NCBI GenBank assembly: GCA_039822105.1
Contig: JBCBMW010000016.1
Span: 16,320-80,319, forward strand
From: Parvularcula sp039822105
GTDB lineage: Bacteria; Pseudomonadota; Alphaproteobacteria; Caulobacterales; Parvularculaceae
Direction: 5' to 3'
Length of the DNA: 64,000 nucleotides
The translations under genes and the position numbers were made by a program. Numbering within the stretch: position 1 is the first letter of the stretch; the number at the start of each line of letters is the position of its first letter. Shown in pieces: positions 17,783 through 25,782 of the stretch. The notes under the pieces are model-generated. The model was not told the origin of the DNA. It saw only the letters and a program-made list of their open reading frames with translations, and made no database searches.

Positions 17783-18784
17783 ATGATGACAGAGACGATC
17801 AACCGGCGCACACTTTTGGCAGGGGCAGCAGCCACCGCAGGGGCCGCGAGCGCGGCAGCGGCGACAAGCGCTTCGGCCAAGGGCGACGACATCGACCTTT
17901 CCGGCGTGTCGATCCTCATCACTGGATCCTCATCAGGTTTCGGCCGTCTCGGGGCGGAGCATTATGCTCGTCTCGGCGCGAAAGTCTTTGCCAGTATGCG
18001 GAATGTGCCCCGCGAAGAGGCGACCGAACTGGAAGAGCTTGCGGCTGCTGAGAACCTCGATATCACTGTTGTCGAAATTGATGTGCAGTCCGATGAGCAA
18101 GTCGCGAGCGGTGTCGCAACAGTGTTCGAGGCGACTGGCGGCAAGCTCGATGTCCTGATCAACAATGCCGGCATCTCTTACGGCGGTCCCGTTGAGATGC
18201 AGGACATGCAAGCGACGCAAGACATCTTCAACACCAATGTCTTCGGTGCCCATCGCATGGCGCAGGCCGTGCTGCCTGCCATGCGTCAGCAGGGCAGTGG
18301 TCACATTGTTCAGATCACGTCGCAACTCGGGCGCGTCATCATCCCGACCTTGGCGCAATACTCACCGACCAAGTTTGCGCTGGAAGCGATGAGCGAGCAG
18401 ATGGCCTATGAGGTGGCGTCCCAAGGAATCGAGGTGACCATCATCGAGCCTGGCGGCTATCCCACCGATATCTGGGAGAATGCGTCGGTGCTGACCGAAG
18501 AGCTCGTCGAAAGGACGTCTCCTGATCTTCTGGAGGCTTACAGCGCGATGATGGAAGCGGTGCGTGCACGGGGCAGCAACGCGGGTGGGGACACCGATCC
18601 CATGGACATCCCACGGACGATCGCCGAGATCATCGGCATGCCAGCTGGGTCACGCCCCCTCCGCCGCGCTGTGCATCCCGACGCCAAGCCGCAGCAGTTC
18701 ATCAACTTTGCCTCGGCCAGGACCCAGCGCGCCATCCTGAACAGGATCGGCTACGCTGAGGCCGGAAAAGCAGTCCTCGACTAG
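17783..18784 (+). CDS. Tat-exported short-chain dehydrogenase
   Basis: The protein has 333 residues. The N-terminus is a twin-arginine signal (NRRTLLAGAAATAGAAS... then an Ala-rich cleavage region ending ASA). A classical SDR follows: ILITGSSSGFGR cofactor loop, NNAGISYGG, ITSQLGR with the catalytic Ser, and YSPTKFALEAM with Tyr and Lys intact. The late EPGGYPTDIWENA resembles enzymes acting on lipophilic alcohols or ketones. A classical SDR in the periplasm is uncommon and would need to be exported with its cofactor, which Tat allows. AGGGAGA precedes the two tandem ATGs. Confidence 0.85.
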   Translation: MMTETINRRTLLAGAAATAGAASAAAATSASAKGDDIDLSGVSILITGSSSGFGRLGAEHYARLGAKVFASMRNVPREEATELEELAAAENLDITVVEIDVQSDEQVASGVATVFEATGGKLDVLINNAGISYGGPVEMQDMQATQDIFNTNVFGAHRMAQAVLPAMRQQGSGHIVQITSQLGRVIIPTLAQYSPTKFALEAMSEQMAYEVASQGIEVTIIEPGGYPTDIWENASVLTEELVERTSPDLLEAYSAMMEAVRARGSNAGGDTDPMDIPRTIAEIIGMPAGSRPLRRAVHPDAKPQQFINFASARTQRAILNRIGYAEAGKAVLD

Positions 18785-18785
18785 G

Positions 18786-18817
18786 CACAAAAAAGCCCCG
18801 AGCAAAAACTCGGGGCT
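18786..18817 (-). terminator. Rho-independent terminator of OmpA-family gene
   Basis: The stem AGCCCCGAG/CTCGGGGCT is followed, reading leftward, by a run of six T. It lies between the convergent SDR and OmpA-family genes, and its T-run serves the minus-strand gene. Confidence 0.85.
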
Positions 18818-18840
18818 CTGATTGTTGGTGCGCGTTGAAG

Positions 18841-19515
18841 TTACGCTTGGGTCGGGATCAGCTCAATTTCAACGCGGCGGTTTTGCTGCCGGCCTGACTC
18901 ACTCTCGTTGCTAGCGATCGGCTGGGTTTCACCGTAGCCGCGAGCGTCGATCCGCTGAGGTGCCACGCCCTGGCCAGCGAGGTAGTTGCCCACCGAAACG
19001 GCGCGCTGAACAGACAGCTGATTGTTGTAAGCGTCAGAGCCCGTACTGTCCGTGTGGCCCTGAACCCAAACTGTGGTTTGGTCGTATTTTGCAATGACTT
19101 TGGCCACAGAGTTCAGGGTGGCATAGAAGCCGCTGTCGATCGTTGCTTGATCCGACGCGAACAGAATGTTGCCCGGCATGATCAACGTGATCGTGTCGCC
19201 GGTGCGCTGCACGCGAACGCCGGTGGATGCGAGCTCTTGGCGAAGCTCAGCCTCTTGGCGGTCCTGATAGATACCGCGGCCGCCGCCGATCGCTGCACCA
19301 GCGATCGCGCCAACAGCTGCGCCTGTGCCTGGGTCCACATCGCCGGAGATCGCGCCGATGATGCCGCCAAGGGCTGCACCGCCTGCTGCGCCGCCGAGGG
19401 TGCCGCGAGCGGTCCGGGAAACCTGCCGTTCACCGGTGTAAGGGTTGGTGGTGGTGCAGCCAGCCATGGCCACAGGGATGAGAAGGGCTGCTGCCCCGAT
19501 CATGGACTTCTTCAT
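18841..19515 (-). CDS. OmpA-family outer-membrane lipoprotein with glycine zipper
   Basis: The protein has 224 residues. The lipoprotein signal ends VAMAGC, so Cys20 would be lipidated. A Gly/Ala-rich segment (about 40-85; GGAAGGAALGGIIGAISG, then GAAVGAIAGAAIGGG) is a glycine-zipper transmembrane element. The OmpA peptidoglycan-binding domain follows: NILFASDQATI, QGHTDSTGSDAYN, LSVQRA, GYGETQPIASN and the Arg pair NRRVEIE. It resembles YiaD/Pal-like proteins that tether the outer membrane. The ATG at 19515 follows GGAG; an upstream TTG is weaker. Confidence 0.92.
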   Translation of the reverse strand: MKKSMIGAAALLIPVAMAGCTTTNPYTGERQVSRTARGTLGGAAGGAALGGIIGAISGDVDPGTGAAVGAIAGAAIGGGRGIYQDRQEAELRQELASTGVRVQRTGDTITLIMPGNILFASDQATIDSGFYATLNSVAKVIAKYDQTTVWVQGHTDSTGSDAYNNQLSVQRAVSVGNYLAGQGVAPQRIDARGYGETQPIASNESESGRQQNRRVEIELIPTQA

Positions 19516-19629
19516 CGACAACTCCGTCCGAAAGCCTGATGGAACTACGTGTGTCCCATGCTTCTATATCAGTCGAATGACAGCACCCATGGGTATTTTG
19601 CAACTTAATGTAATGTTGGGATTTTTTCT

Positions 19630-20382
19630 GTGACTTTAGAAGACGATAGGGGCGAGCGCATCGCAAAAGTGCTCGCGAGAGCCGGTCTTGCTTCGCGCCG
19701 GGACGCTGAAAAGCTCATCGGCGAGGGACGAATCACCGTCGACGGAGCAGTGGTCACCACCCCCGCAACCTTCGTCAAAGGCAACGAGGACATCCGTTTT
19801 GATGGCGAGCGCGTGGGCAGCGCGGAGGCGACGCGGCTCTGGCGCTATCACAAGCCCGCAGGGCTTGTGACGACGCATAAGGACCCGCAGGAGCGGCCCA
19901 CGGTGTTCGCCGCTCTCCCGCCGGAATTGCCGCGCGTGCTCTCGGTCGGCCGGCTCGATCTGAACACGGAGGGGCTTCTTCTTCTGACCAATGATGGTGG
20001 TCTTTCGCGGGTGCTTGAATTGCCGAGCACGGGTTGGAAACGTCGGTATCGTGTGAGAGCCTATGGCCGCGTGAGCCAGACCAAGCTTGATCAGCTTAAA
20101 GATGGTGTTGAGGTCGAGGGGGTCGCTTACGGGCCGATCACCGCCAAGCTTGACCGGCAGCAGGGCGGGAACAGTTGGATCACCCTTTCGATCACGGAAG
20201 GGAAGAACCGCGAGGTGCGCAATGTGATGCGCCATCTGGGGCTGACCGTGAACAGGCTGATCCGCGTCGCCTACGGACCGTTCCAACTCGGTGCGTTGGC
20301 GGAGGGTGCGATTGAAGAGGTGCCGGGCCGGATCTTGAAGGAACAGCTGGGCAAGAAGCTATCGGCCGAGATCGGGCTCTAG
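19630..20382 (+). CDS. rluB: Ribosomal large subunit pseudouridine synthase B-type
   Basis: The protein has 250 residues. An N-terminal S4 RNA-binding domain (ERIAKVLARAGLASRRDAEKLI) is followed by an RsuA/RluB/E/F catalytic domain with the Asp of GRLDLNTEGLLLLTNDG. The tail carries EGKNREVRNVMRHLG and RLIRVAYGPF. The family isomerises uridine in helix 89 of 23S rRNA (U2605 for E. coli RluB). RluB is preferred over RsuA or RluF on length and the VNRLIRV block. It starts with GTG. Its stop shares one base with the GTG of the next gene, heading a run of four genes that ends with another rRNA modifier, rsmD. Confidence 0.9.
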   Translation: MTLEDDRGERIAKVLARAGLASRRDAEKLIGEGRITVDGAVVTTPATFVKGNEDIRFDGERVGSAEATRLWRYHKPAGLVTTHKDPQERPTVFAALPPELPRVLSVGRLDLNTEGLLLLTNDGGLSRVLELPSTGWKRRYRVRAYGRVSQTKLDQLKDGVEVEGVAYGPITAKLDRQQGGNSWITLSITEGKNREVRNVMRHLGLTVNRLIRVAYGPFQLGALAEGAIEEVPGRILKEQLGKKLSAEIGL

Positions 20383-21281
20383 TGCCGCTGTTCGACGTCT
20401 ATGTGATGACCGATTGGTCCGCGGCCTCGAGCCCGACCAAGCCGAACGGGCCGAACACGATCTGGTCGGCATGTCTCGTCGACGGTGCGGTAAAGATCCG
20501 GAACTTCACGACCCGGATGGCGGCTATGGCGTCCCTGACCCAGCAGCTTGAGCTTTGGGTGGGTGAGGGCAAGCGCGTCATGGCCGGCTTCGATTTCAGC
20601 TTTGGCTATCCCGCGGGTGCGGCGGCTGCGATCACCGGAGAGGCATCCTGGCGCGCGCTTTGGTCTACCCTTGAACAGCGGGTCACGGACGATGAGCGGA
20701 ACGCGAACAACCGGTTTGACGTCGCGGACGCCTTCAACAGGAATGTCTTCGCAAGCGAGCCCAAGTTCTGGGGACGACCGACGAGCCGTGCTGATCTCAC
20801 CGCTCTGCCCGCGAAGAAACATGTGACTTACGGCGGCATCGCCGAGCACCGGCTCGCGGAGCGCTTTTTCCCCCGCGCTCAACCTGTCTGGAAAATGTTC
20901 ACCACCGGGAGTGTCGGTGGACAGAGCATGATGGGGATCAAGCACCTGGAGCAATTGCGCCGCTCGCCGCGCCTCAAAGATCATGTCCTTATCTGGCCGT
21001 TCGAGACAGGTTTTGATCGCCATCTGCCGAGCAGTCCCCGTGTTGTCATCTGCGAGCTTTACCCGTCGGCATTTGTCATCGATTGCCAAGAGGGCGAGGT
21101 TCTTGACCAAGCGCAGGTGCGCTCTGTCGTTGAGGAACTGGCCGCACGGGATGCGGCGGATCATCTGCGACCGCTGCTCGCACCGCCGCCAGGCGTGACG
21201 CCCGAAGAAGAAGCCTTGATGCTGGCCGAGGAAGGGTCGATCATCGGGGCAGGCCGTTTGGAAGGAGGGTCCACCCCGTGA
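20382..21281 (+). CDS. Uncharacterised conserved protein, possible RNase H-like fold
   Basis: The protein has 299 residues and no assigned function. It begins VYVMTDWSAASSP and has GFDFSFGYPAG near residue 70, GGQSMMGIKHL near 185 and CELYPSAF near 225. I recall similar alphaproteobacterial proteins annotated, without good evidence, as linked to molybdopterin or cobalamin synthesis. The two Asp-rich strands (TDWS, GFDFSFG) suggest an RNase H-like or nucleotide-handling fold, which is a guess. The GTG start overlaps the rluB stop by one base, and the end overlaps the VOC gene by 4, so it is translationally coupled to both. Confidence 0.65.
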   Translation: MPLFDVYVMTDWSAASSPTKPNGPNTIWSACLVDGAVKIRNFTTRMAAMASLTQQLELWVGEGKRVMAGFDFSFGYPAGAAAAITGEASWRALWSTLEQRVTDDERNANNRFDVADAFNRNVFASEPKFWGRPTSRADLTALPAKKHVTYGGIAEHRLAERFFPRAQPVWKMFTTGSVGGQSMMGIKHLEQLRRSPRLKDHVLIWPFETGFDRHLPSSPRVVICELYPSAFVIDCQEGEVLDQAQVRSVVEELAARDAADHLRPLLAPPPGVTPEEEALMLAEEGSIIGAGRLEGGSTP

Positions 21282-21679
21282 TCATTGCCAATCTCGTGGT
21301 CGCCGACATCGCCAGATCGGTGGCCTTCTACCGCGACATCGTCGGTCTTGATGTGATGATGGTGTTGGGGCCAGGCCAGACGATGATTGATGGTCCCGAC
21401 GTGCCTTCTGATGCTGTCTTCGCCACTCTCCAGTTCGGTGGCAGTCAGCTGATGCTGCAAACCGCTGAGTATGCCTTGTCCGTTGTTCCCGATGCGCCAA
21501 CGGGCCCGTGTTGGATCTACATCCGCGATATGAATCCGACCCCCGTTCTTGAACGTCATGACGGTCCGCCGCTTAAGGGGCCCGAGCTCACCTGGTACGG
21601 CATGCAGGAAGTGCACCTCCGTGATCCTGATGGTCACATCGTCTGTGTCGGGACGCCTGAGGGCGCCGCGCCGCGTTAG
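21278..21679 (+). CDS. VOC/glyoxalase-fold protein
   Basis: The protein has 133 residues with paired beta-alpha-beta-beta-beta modules: ANLVVADIARSVAFYRDIVGLDVM at the start and EVHLRDPDGHIVCVGTPEG at the end. This is the vicinal oxygen chelate fold of glyoxalase, dioxygenases and bleomycin-resistance proteins. The first metal position (His or Glu in enzymes) is Asn4/Val, so a typical His start is missing; a late Glu and His are present. Substrate is unknown. The GTG start overlaps the preceding gene by 4 bases, and rsmD follows after 8. Confidence 0.75.
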   Translation: MIIANLVVADIARSVAFYRDIVGLDVMMVLGPGQTMIDGPDVPSDAVFATLQFGGSQLMLQTAEYALSVVPDAPTGPCWIYIRDMNPTPVLERHDGPPLKGPELTWYGMQEVHLRDPDGHIVCVGTPEGAAPR

Positions 21680-21687
21680 GTCAGTCG

Positions 21688-22254
21688 ATGCGTATCGTTG
21701 GTGGAGAGTTCAGTGGACGGAGAATAATGGCGCCAGCTGGTCGGGGAACACGGCCCACCACGGACCGAACGCGCGAGTCGCTTTTCAATATTCTCGCCCA
21801 CCGGGATGGTTTCAGTTTTGAAGGCGCGCGGGTGATCGACCTTTTCGCGGGATCAGGCGCCCTTGGTTTCGAGGCGATGTCCCGCGGCGCCTCGTTCTGC
21901 CTGTTCGTTGAGACCGACGCAGGGGCGAGGGGCGTGATCCGCGACAATGTTGAGGCGCTGAGCCTCTTTGGCAACACGCGCATTCATCGTCGGCCTGCGG
22001 ACAGTTTAGGGACGAAGCCAGCTGGTGTGGGCCCGCGGTTTGATCTTGCTTTTCTTGATCCGCCTTACGGCAAAGACCTTCTGACGCCGTCGCTCGCGAT
22101 CCTGATGTCCGGTGAGTGGTTGGCCCCTGGCGCCTTGCTCGTCGCAGAACACAGCAAGGATGACGCTTTCGACGTACCCGAAGGGATGGAGAGGGAAGAG
22201 ACTCGGCGCTTTGGCGACACCGAGGTCAGCTTTCTTCGCGTCCCTCCTGCCTGA
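21688..22254 (+). CDS. rsmD: 16S rRNA (guanine-966-N2)-methyltransferase
   Basis: The protein has 188 residues with the RsmD hallmarks: MRIVGGEFSGRRI start, RPTTDRTRESLFNIL, VIDLFAGSGALGFEAMSRGA (SAM motif I) and FLDPPYGK (the D/NPPY catalytic motif for exocyclic amine methylation). It methylates G966 of 16S rRNA in the assembled 30S subunit. It is the last gene of the rluB-initiated run and overlaps the convergent DUF938 gene by 29 bases. Confidence 0.94.
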   Translation: MRIVGGEFSGRRIMAPAGRGTRPTTDRTRESLFNILAHRDGFSFEGARVIDLFAGSGALGFEAMSRGASFCLFVETDAGARGVIRDNVEALSLFGNTRIHRRPADSLGTKPAGVGPRFDLAFLDPPYGKDLLTPSLAILMSGEWLAPGALLVAEHSKDDAFDVPEGMEREETRRFGDTEVSFLRVPPA

Positions 22255-22834
22255 AGAGGACGATGTGGTTGTTCGCGGGCACGCGCTCCACATGGGCGAG
22301 GCTCAAGGCAAACCGCGCCCCAAGGGGCTGTAGTTCATCGTCAAGATCCCGCACGCCCCAGCTGGGGTCCCGCATCTTGAGGCTCTCATCGAAGCGCAGA
22401 TTGCTGTCCTCGGTCACGCCGCGGCGTTTCATTGGTCCGTAGAGGAAGAGATGCCCACCAGCGGGCAAGAGAGCGGCGGCACCGCGGAACAAGCCTTCAA
22501 CGCCGGCGCGGCTTGTGATGTGGATCATGTTGACAGCCACGACAGTGTCCACGGCTTCGGGGATCTGCTGCCACCAGCCATCCGTACGGGTATCAAAAGA
22601 ACGAGCTGCCGCTTGGCCGTGCTCTTCCATCCGTTCCGATGCGCTGGCGCGGGATTCATCATCGGGATCGCTCGCTTGCCACTTGAGATCTTGGCGCTGG
22701 GTGAGGATGGCTTCAGCGTGCTCACCGGTGCCTGACGCGAGCTCCAGAACGCTGTGTACGGAGGGTAGAAGGCGCGCGAAGGCCTCTGCAATGATCGCTT
22801 TGTTGCGTGCGGCGCTGGTTGAGTAGAGCTTCAT
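22226..22834 (-). CDS. DUF938 class I SAM-dependent methyltransferase-like protein
   Basis: The protein has 202 residues. It begins with the DUF938 signature YSTSAARNKAIIAEAFA, then LELASGTGEHAEAI (SAM motif I), ASDPDDESRASA and VNMIHITSRAGVEGLF. The later LFLYGPMKRRG...SNLRFDESLKMRDPSWGVRD is nearly invariant in this family. Substrates are unknown. It is convergent with rsmD (29-base overlap), and its start faces the tRNA-Gly gene about 120 bases away. Confidence 0.88.
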   Translation of the reverse strand: MKLYSTSAARNKAIIAEAFARLLPSVHSVLELASGTGEHAEAILTQRQDLKWQASDPDDESRASASERMEEHGQAAARSFDTRTDGWWQQIPEAVDTVVAVNMIHITSRAGVEGLFRGAAALLPAGGHLFLYGPMKRRGVTEDSNLRFDESLKMRDPSWGVRDLDDELQPLGARFALSLAHVERVPANNHIVLFRQEGREES

Positions 22835-22957
22835 CAGGTGGTCTCAGCCCATCTTCGTTGCGATTGCCTTGGCCTCATATCACGATCGGCGCGGGTGTTC
22901 TGGACCCAAGGTGTTTCGTTGACAGCTCAAATCCGTCCCACCAAGGTCGGCGCCCCG

Positions 22958-23030
22958 GCGGGTATGATGTAATGGTAGCCTGTCAGCTTCCCAAGCTGAA
23001 CGCGCGGGTTCGATTCCCGCTACCCTTCCA
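22958..23030 (+). tRNA. tRNA-Gly (anticodon CCC)
   Basis: The anticodon arm is TCAGC-TTCCCAA-GCTGA with anticodon CCC, reading GGG. The T-arm is GCGGG-TTCGATT-CCCGC, and the D-loop contains AATGGTAG. CCA is encoded at 23028-23030. The 5' acceptor strand GCGGGTA pairs well with TACCC only. The last two acceptor positions read TT instead of GC, and the 3' side is one base short of a normal discriminator plus CCA. The identity is clear, but the acceptor end is irregular. Confidence 0.8.
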
Positions 23031-23137
23031 GACAATCGTGTTGAGATCAGCTCAACCCGGCCTGCAGTGAACTGATTGGCACAGGCGGCTCAGACCCCCT
23101 ATGTCTGCGGCCAACGAGTTATCTCTGGAGATTTCTG

Positions 23138-23995
23138 ATGGCTGAAGAGTACACGCCTCCCGCTGTTTGGACGTGGGATGCCGAGAGCGGCGGCCGATTT
23201 GCCAAGATCAACCGGCCCATTTCTGGCGCCACCCACGATAAGGAGCTGCCGGTGGGCGAACACCCGCTCCAGCTCTACTCGCTCGGCACCCCAAATGGCG
23301 TGAAGGTGACCATCATGCTTGAGGAGCTCCTGGCGGCCGGGCACTCGGGCGCAGAGTATGATGCATGGCTCGTCAATATCGGAGAGGGTGACCAGTTCGG
23401 TAGCGGCTTCGTCGACATCAACCCGAACTCAAAAATCCCTGCGCTGATGGATCACTCGACCGATCCCAAGACCCGGGTGTTCGAAAGTGGCGCGATCCTG
23501 ATCTACCTCGCCGAGAAGTTCGGCGCGTTTCTACCGACTGACCACGAGACCCGGACGCAAACCTGGTCTTGGCTGATGTGGCAGATGGGTTCGGCGCCAT
23601 TCCTTGGCGGCGGCTTCGGTCACTTCTATGCGTATGCCCCGGAAAAGTACGAATACCCCATCAACCGCTACGCTATGGAAGTGAAACGCCAGCTCGATGT
23701 GCTCGACAAGCGGCTTGCAGACAACGAGTTCCTCGCTGGTGATCAGTATACGATTGCCGATATGGCGACCTTCCCCTGGTACGGCGGCATGGTGCTGGGC
23801 AAGCTTTATAGCGCAGCCGAGTTCCTCCAGGTCCATGAGTACACCCATGTCTTGCGCTGGGCTGAGCAACTGAAGGCCCGCGAACCTGTGCGCCGTGGTC
23901 AGACGGTCAACCGGGTCTTTGGCGACGAAGCGAAACAGCTGGCCGAGCGCCATAGCGCCGCGGATATCGATCGCGTGCTGAACGGTGGCGAATGA
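23138..23995 (+). CDS. yghU: YghU-type glutathione S-transferase family disulfide reductase
   Basis: The protein has 285 residues. It has the long N-terminal extension of YghU-like proteins (YTPPAVWTWD, then NRPISGATHDKELPVG). The thioredoxin-like domain follows (LQLYSLGTPNGVKVTIMLEE, INPNSKIPAL, VFESGAILIYLAEKFG), then the helical domain with QYTIADMATFPW. YghU binds two glutathiones and shows disulfide-bond reductase and organic hydroperoxidase activity. The last 4 bases overlap the start of the citE-like gene. Confidence 0.92.
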   Translation: MAEEYTPPAVWTWDAESGGRFAKINRPISGATHDKELPVGEHPLQLYSLGTPNGVKVTIMLEELLAAGHSGAEYDAWLVNIGEGDQFGSGFVDINPNSKIPALMDHSTDPKTRVFESGAILIYLAEKFGAFLPTDHETRTQTWSWLMWQMGSAPFLGGGFGHFYAYAPEKYEYPINRYAMEVKRQLDVLDKRLADNEFLAGDQYTIADMATFPWYGGMVLGKLYSAAEFLQVHEYTHVLRWAEQLKAREPVRRGQTVNRVFGDEAKQLAERHSAADIDRVLNGGE

Positions 23996-24831
23996 CACAG
24001 CCTCAGGGTGAACTTGAGCCAGGCTCTTGGCGGAGCCTGCTCTTCGTTCCCGGTGCACGGCCTGATCGTTTTGCCAAGGCGGCGGCCGCAGGGGCTGACC
24101 TCACCTGCATCGATCTCGAAGATGCCGTTGCGCCAGATGGCAAGGATGAGGCGCGGGCGGCGACCCTGGCCTACCTGGCGGAGGAGGGCGACAGGCAGGG
24201 CCTTATCGGCCTGCGCGTCAATGGTGCTGGTACGGATCCTTACGCGGCGGATCTCGCTGCTTTAAAGGGCGCAGCTGGCCTCGATTTTGTGATGATGCCC
24301 AAGCCTATGGCGCTCAGCGATATCGACGATCTGCGCGATGCTTACGGCCGGGACCGGATCATCGTGGTGATGGAATCCGCGCGGTCACTGGGGATTGCTG
24401 AGGCTATCGCTGACCATTCTGCTGTGATCGGAGCGATTTACGGCGCGATCGATCTCTCAGGTGAGATCGGATGTGACCTCTCGTGGGAAACCCATCTTTA
24501 CGGACGATCTCGCTGCGTCGCGGCTTTCGCGGCAGCGGGAAAGGCGTTCTTTGACGTGCCTTATCTCGATGTTCGGGATGAGGAGGGGCTGAAAGAAGCA
24601 ACCCGTCGCGGCCGCACCCTCGGCATTCAGGCGCGCGCCGCCATTCATCCCGCGCAGCTTGGCCCCATCCACGAAGCGCTTTCTCCGTCAGCGGAGGAAG
24701 TGGCGGCGGCGACGCGCATCGTCACGGCGTTTGAAGAAGCGGGCGAGGGCGTTGCACTCCTCGACGGCAAAATGATCGAACTGCCGGTGATCAAGCGGGC
24801 CCGCCGGGTTCTCGCCCTGGCGGCCCGCTAG
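23992..24831 (+). CDS. CitE-like CoA ester lyase (HpcH/HpaI family)
   Basis: The protein has 279 residues with a TIM-barrel fold. It shows RSLLFVPGARPDRF, CIDLEDAVAPDGKDEAR (Mg-binding acidic residues), LRVNGAG, VMMPKP, VVMESARSLG and QARAAIHPAQLGPI. This family cleaves or condenses acyl-CoA esters such as citryl-CoA, malyl-CoA or citramalyl-CoA. No citrate lyase alpha or gamma subunits are nearby, so a stand-alone malyl- or citramalyl-CoA lyase or thioesterase role is more likely than citrate lyase. The ATG overlaps the GST stop (ATGA). It is convergent with the crotonase gene. Confidence 0.85.
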   Translation: MTQPQGELEPGSWRSLLFVPGARPDRFAKAAAAGADLTCIDLEDAVAPDGKDEARAATLAYLAEEGDRQGLIGLRVNGAGTDPYAADLAALKGAAGLDFVMMPKPMALSDIDDLRDAYGRDRIIVVMESARSLGIAEAIADHSAVIGAIYGAIDLSGEIGCDLSWETHLYGRSRCVAAFAAAGKAFFDVPYLDVRDEEGLKEATRRGRTLGIQARAAIHPAQLGPIHEALSPSAEEVAAATRIVTAFEEAGEGVALLDGKMIELPVIKRARRVLALAAR

Positions 24832-24837
24832 GGCTGC

Positions 24838-25671
24838 CTAGAGCTTGCGGCCGTCAATCGTGCGGAACGGCGGCAGCGCGGCGAAGTCGCCGGGCTCGCC
24901 CGTCTGTTTCGCCGTCATGGCTGCCATCACTTCGGACGATTGCAGCATGGACGCGTTCCAAATCGCGATGCGGTCGAGCGCTTCGTCAGTTTTGTGATCG
25001 CGGGAATAGGTGATGATGTCTTTGCAGCCCGCAACCGCCATCGGCGCCTTCGACGCAATCTCGTGGGCGAGTTCATAGGCTGCAGCGAGCGTGCTTTGCG
25101 CATCGGCTGCGACCCGGTTGACGAAACCATACTTGGACGCCTCTTCCGCGCTCAGGCGTCGGCCCGTGTAACTCAGCTCACGAACAATGGCTTCGGGCAG
25201 GAGGTTCACGATCCGCGGGAACGTACCGACATCCGCCGTCATGCCCACAACGATCTCATAGATGGTGAAAAAGGCGTCCTGCGAACAAACGCGCAGGTCG
25301 CAGGCCGTCACAAGATCCACCCCGGCGCCAAAGCAGCCGCCCTGGATCGCGGCAATCACCGGCATCCGCGCTTTCTCGAGACAGGAGAACGTGTCCTGCA
25401 TGCGCTTCACAGAGTGATAGAAGTCGAGGCCACTCGCCGCGCCGACATCGGGCTTTGATCCGGCAAGAACGCTGAGGTCGATCCCCGCGCTGAAATGCGG
25501 GCCCTCTGACGCGATCACCAGGGCGCGGCATTGGCCGCCCTGGTCAAGCTCGCGGACCGCGACTGGCAGGTCTTCCCAGAAGGCCGCTTCCATGGCGTTG
25601 CGCTTCTCAGGATTGGAGAGGGTGAGGGTGGCGACGGGCCCGTCATGGGTGATGCGAAATGCTTGAGTCAT
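24838..25671 (-). CDS. Crotonase-family protein, dienoyl-CoA isomerase (ECH1)-like
   Basis: The protein has 277 residues. Oxyanion-hole blocks are HFSAGIDLSVL and IQGGCFGAGVDLVTACDLR. Acidic residues in FTIYEIVVGMTADVGTFPRI match the Glu and Asp of delta3,5-delta2,4-dienoyl-CoA isomerase (ECH1) better than the two Glu of enoyl-CoA hydratase. ECH1 shifts double bonds of odd-position unsaturated fatty acids into beta-oxidation. The tail (FRTIDGRKL) is short and does not end in a peroxisome-like signal. It is a single gene on the minus strand. Confidence 0.85.
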   Translation of the reverse strand: MTQAFRITHDGPVATLTLSNPEKRNAMEAAFWEDLPVAVRELDQGGQCRALVIASEGPHFSAGIDLSVLAGSKPDVGAASGLDFYHSVKRMQDTFSCLEKARMPVIAAIQGGCFGAGVDLVTACDLRVCSQDAFFTIYEIVVGMTADVGTFPRIVNLLPEAIVRELSYTGRRLSAEEASKYGFVNRVAADAQSTLAAAYELAHEIASKAPMAVAGCKDIITYSRDHKTDEALDRIAIWNASMLQSSEVMAAMTAKQTGEPGDFAALPPFRTIDGRKL

Positions 25672-25782
25672 GCCGGGGCCTTACCATATCGGCACGGCGA
25701 GTGCAGGTCTGACTTGCGCAAGGACAAACCAGCCGAGACAGGCTAGGTCGGTCGTTATGAGATCGATGAAAGGCCTCTTGGC

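Noticed and set aside
20379..21164. Open frame antisense to the uncharacterised gene after rluB
   Set aside because: The sense frame is coupled to rluB and the VOC gene and carries conserved blocks; the antisense frame does not.
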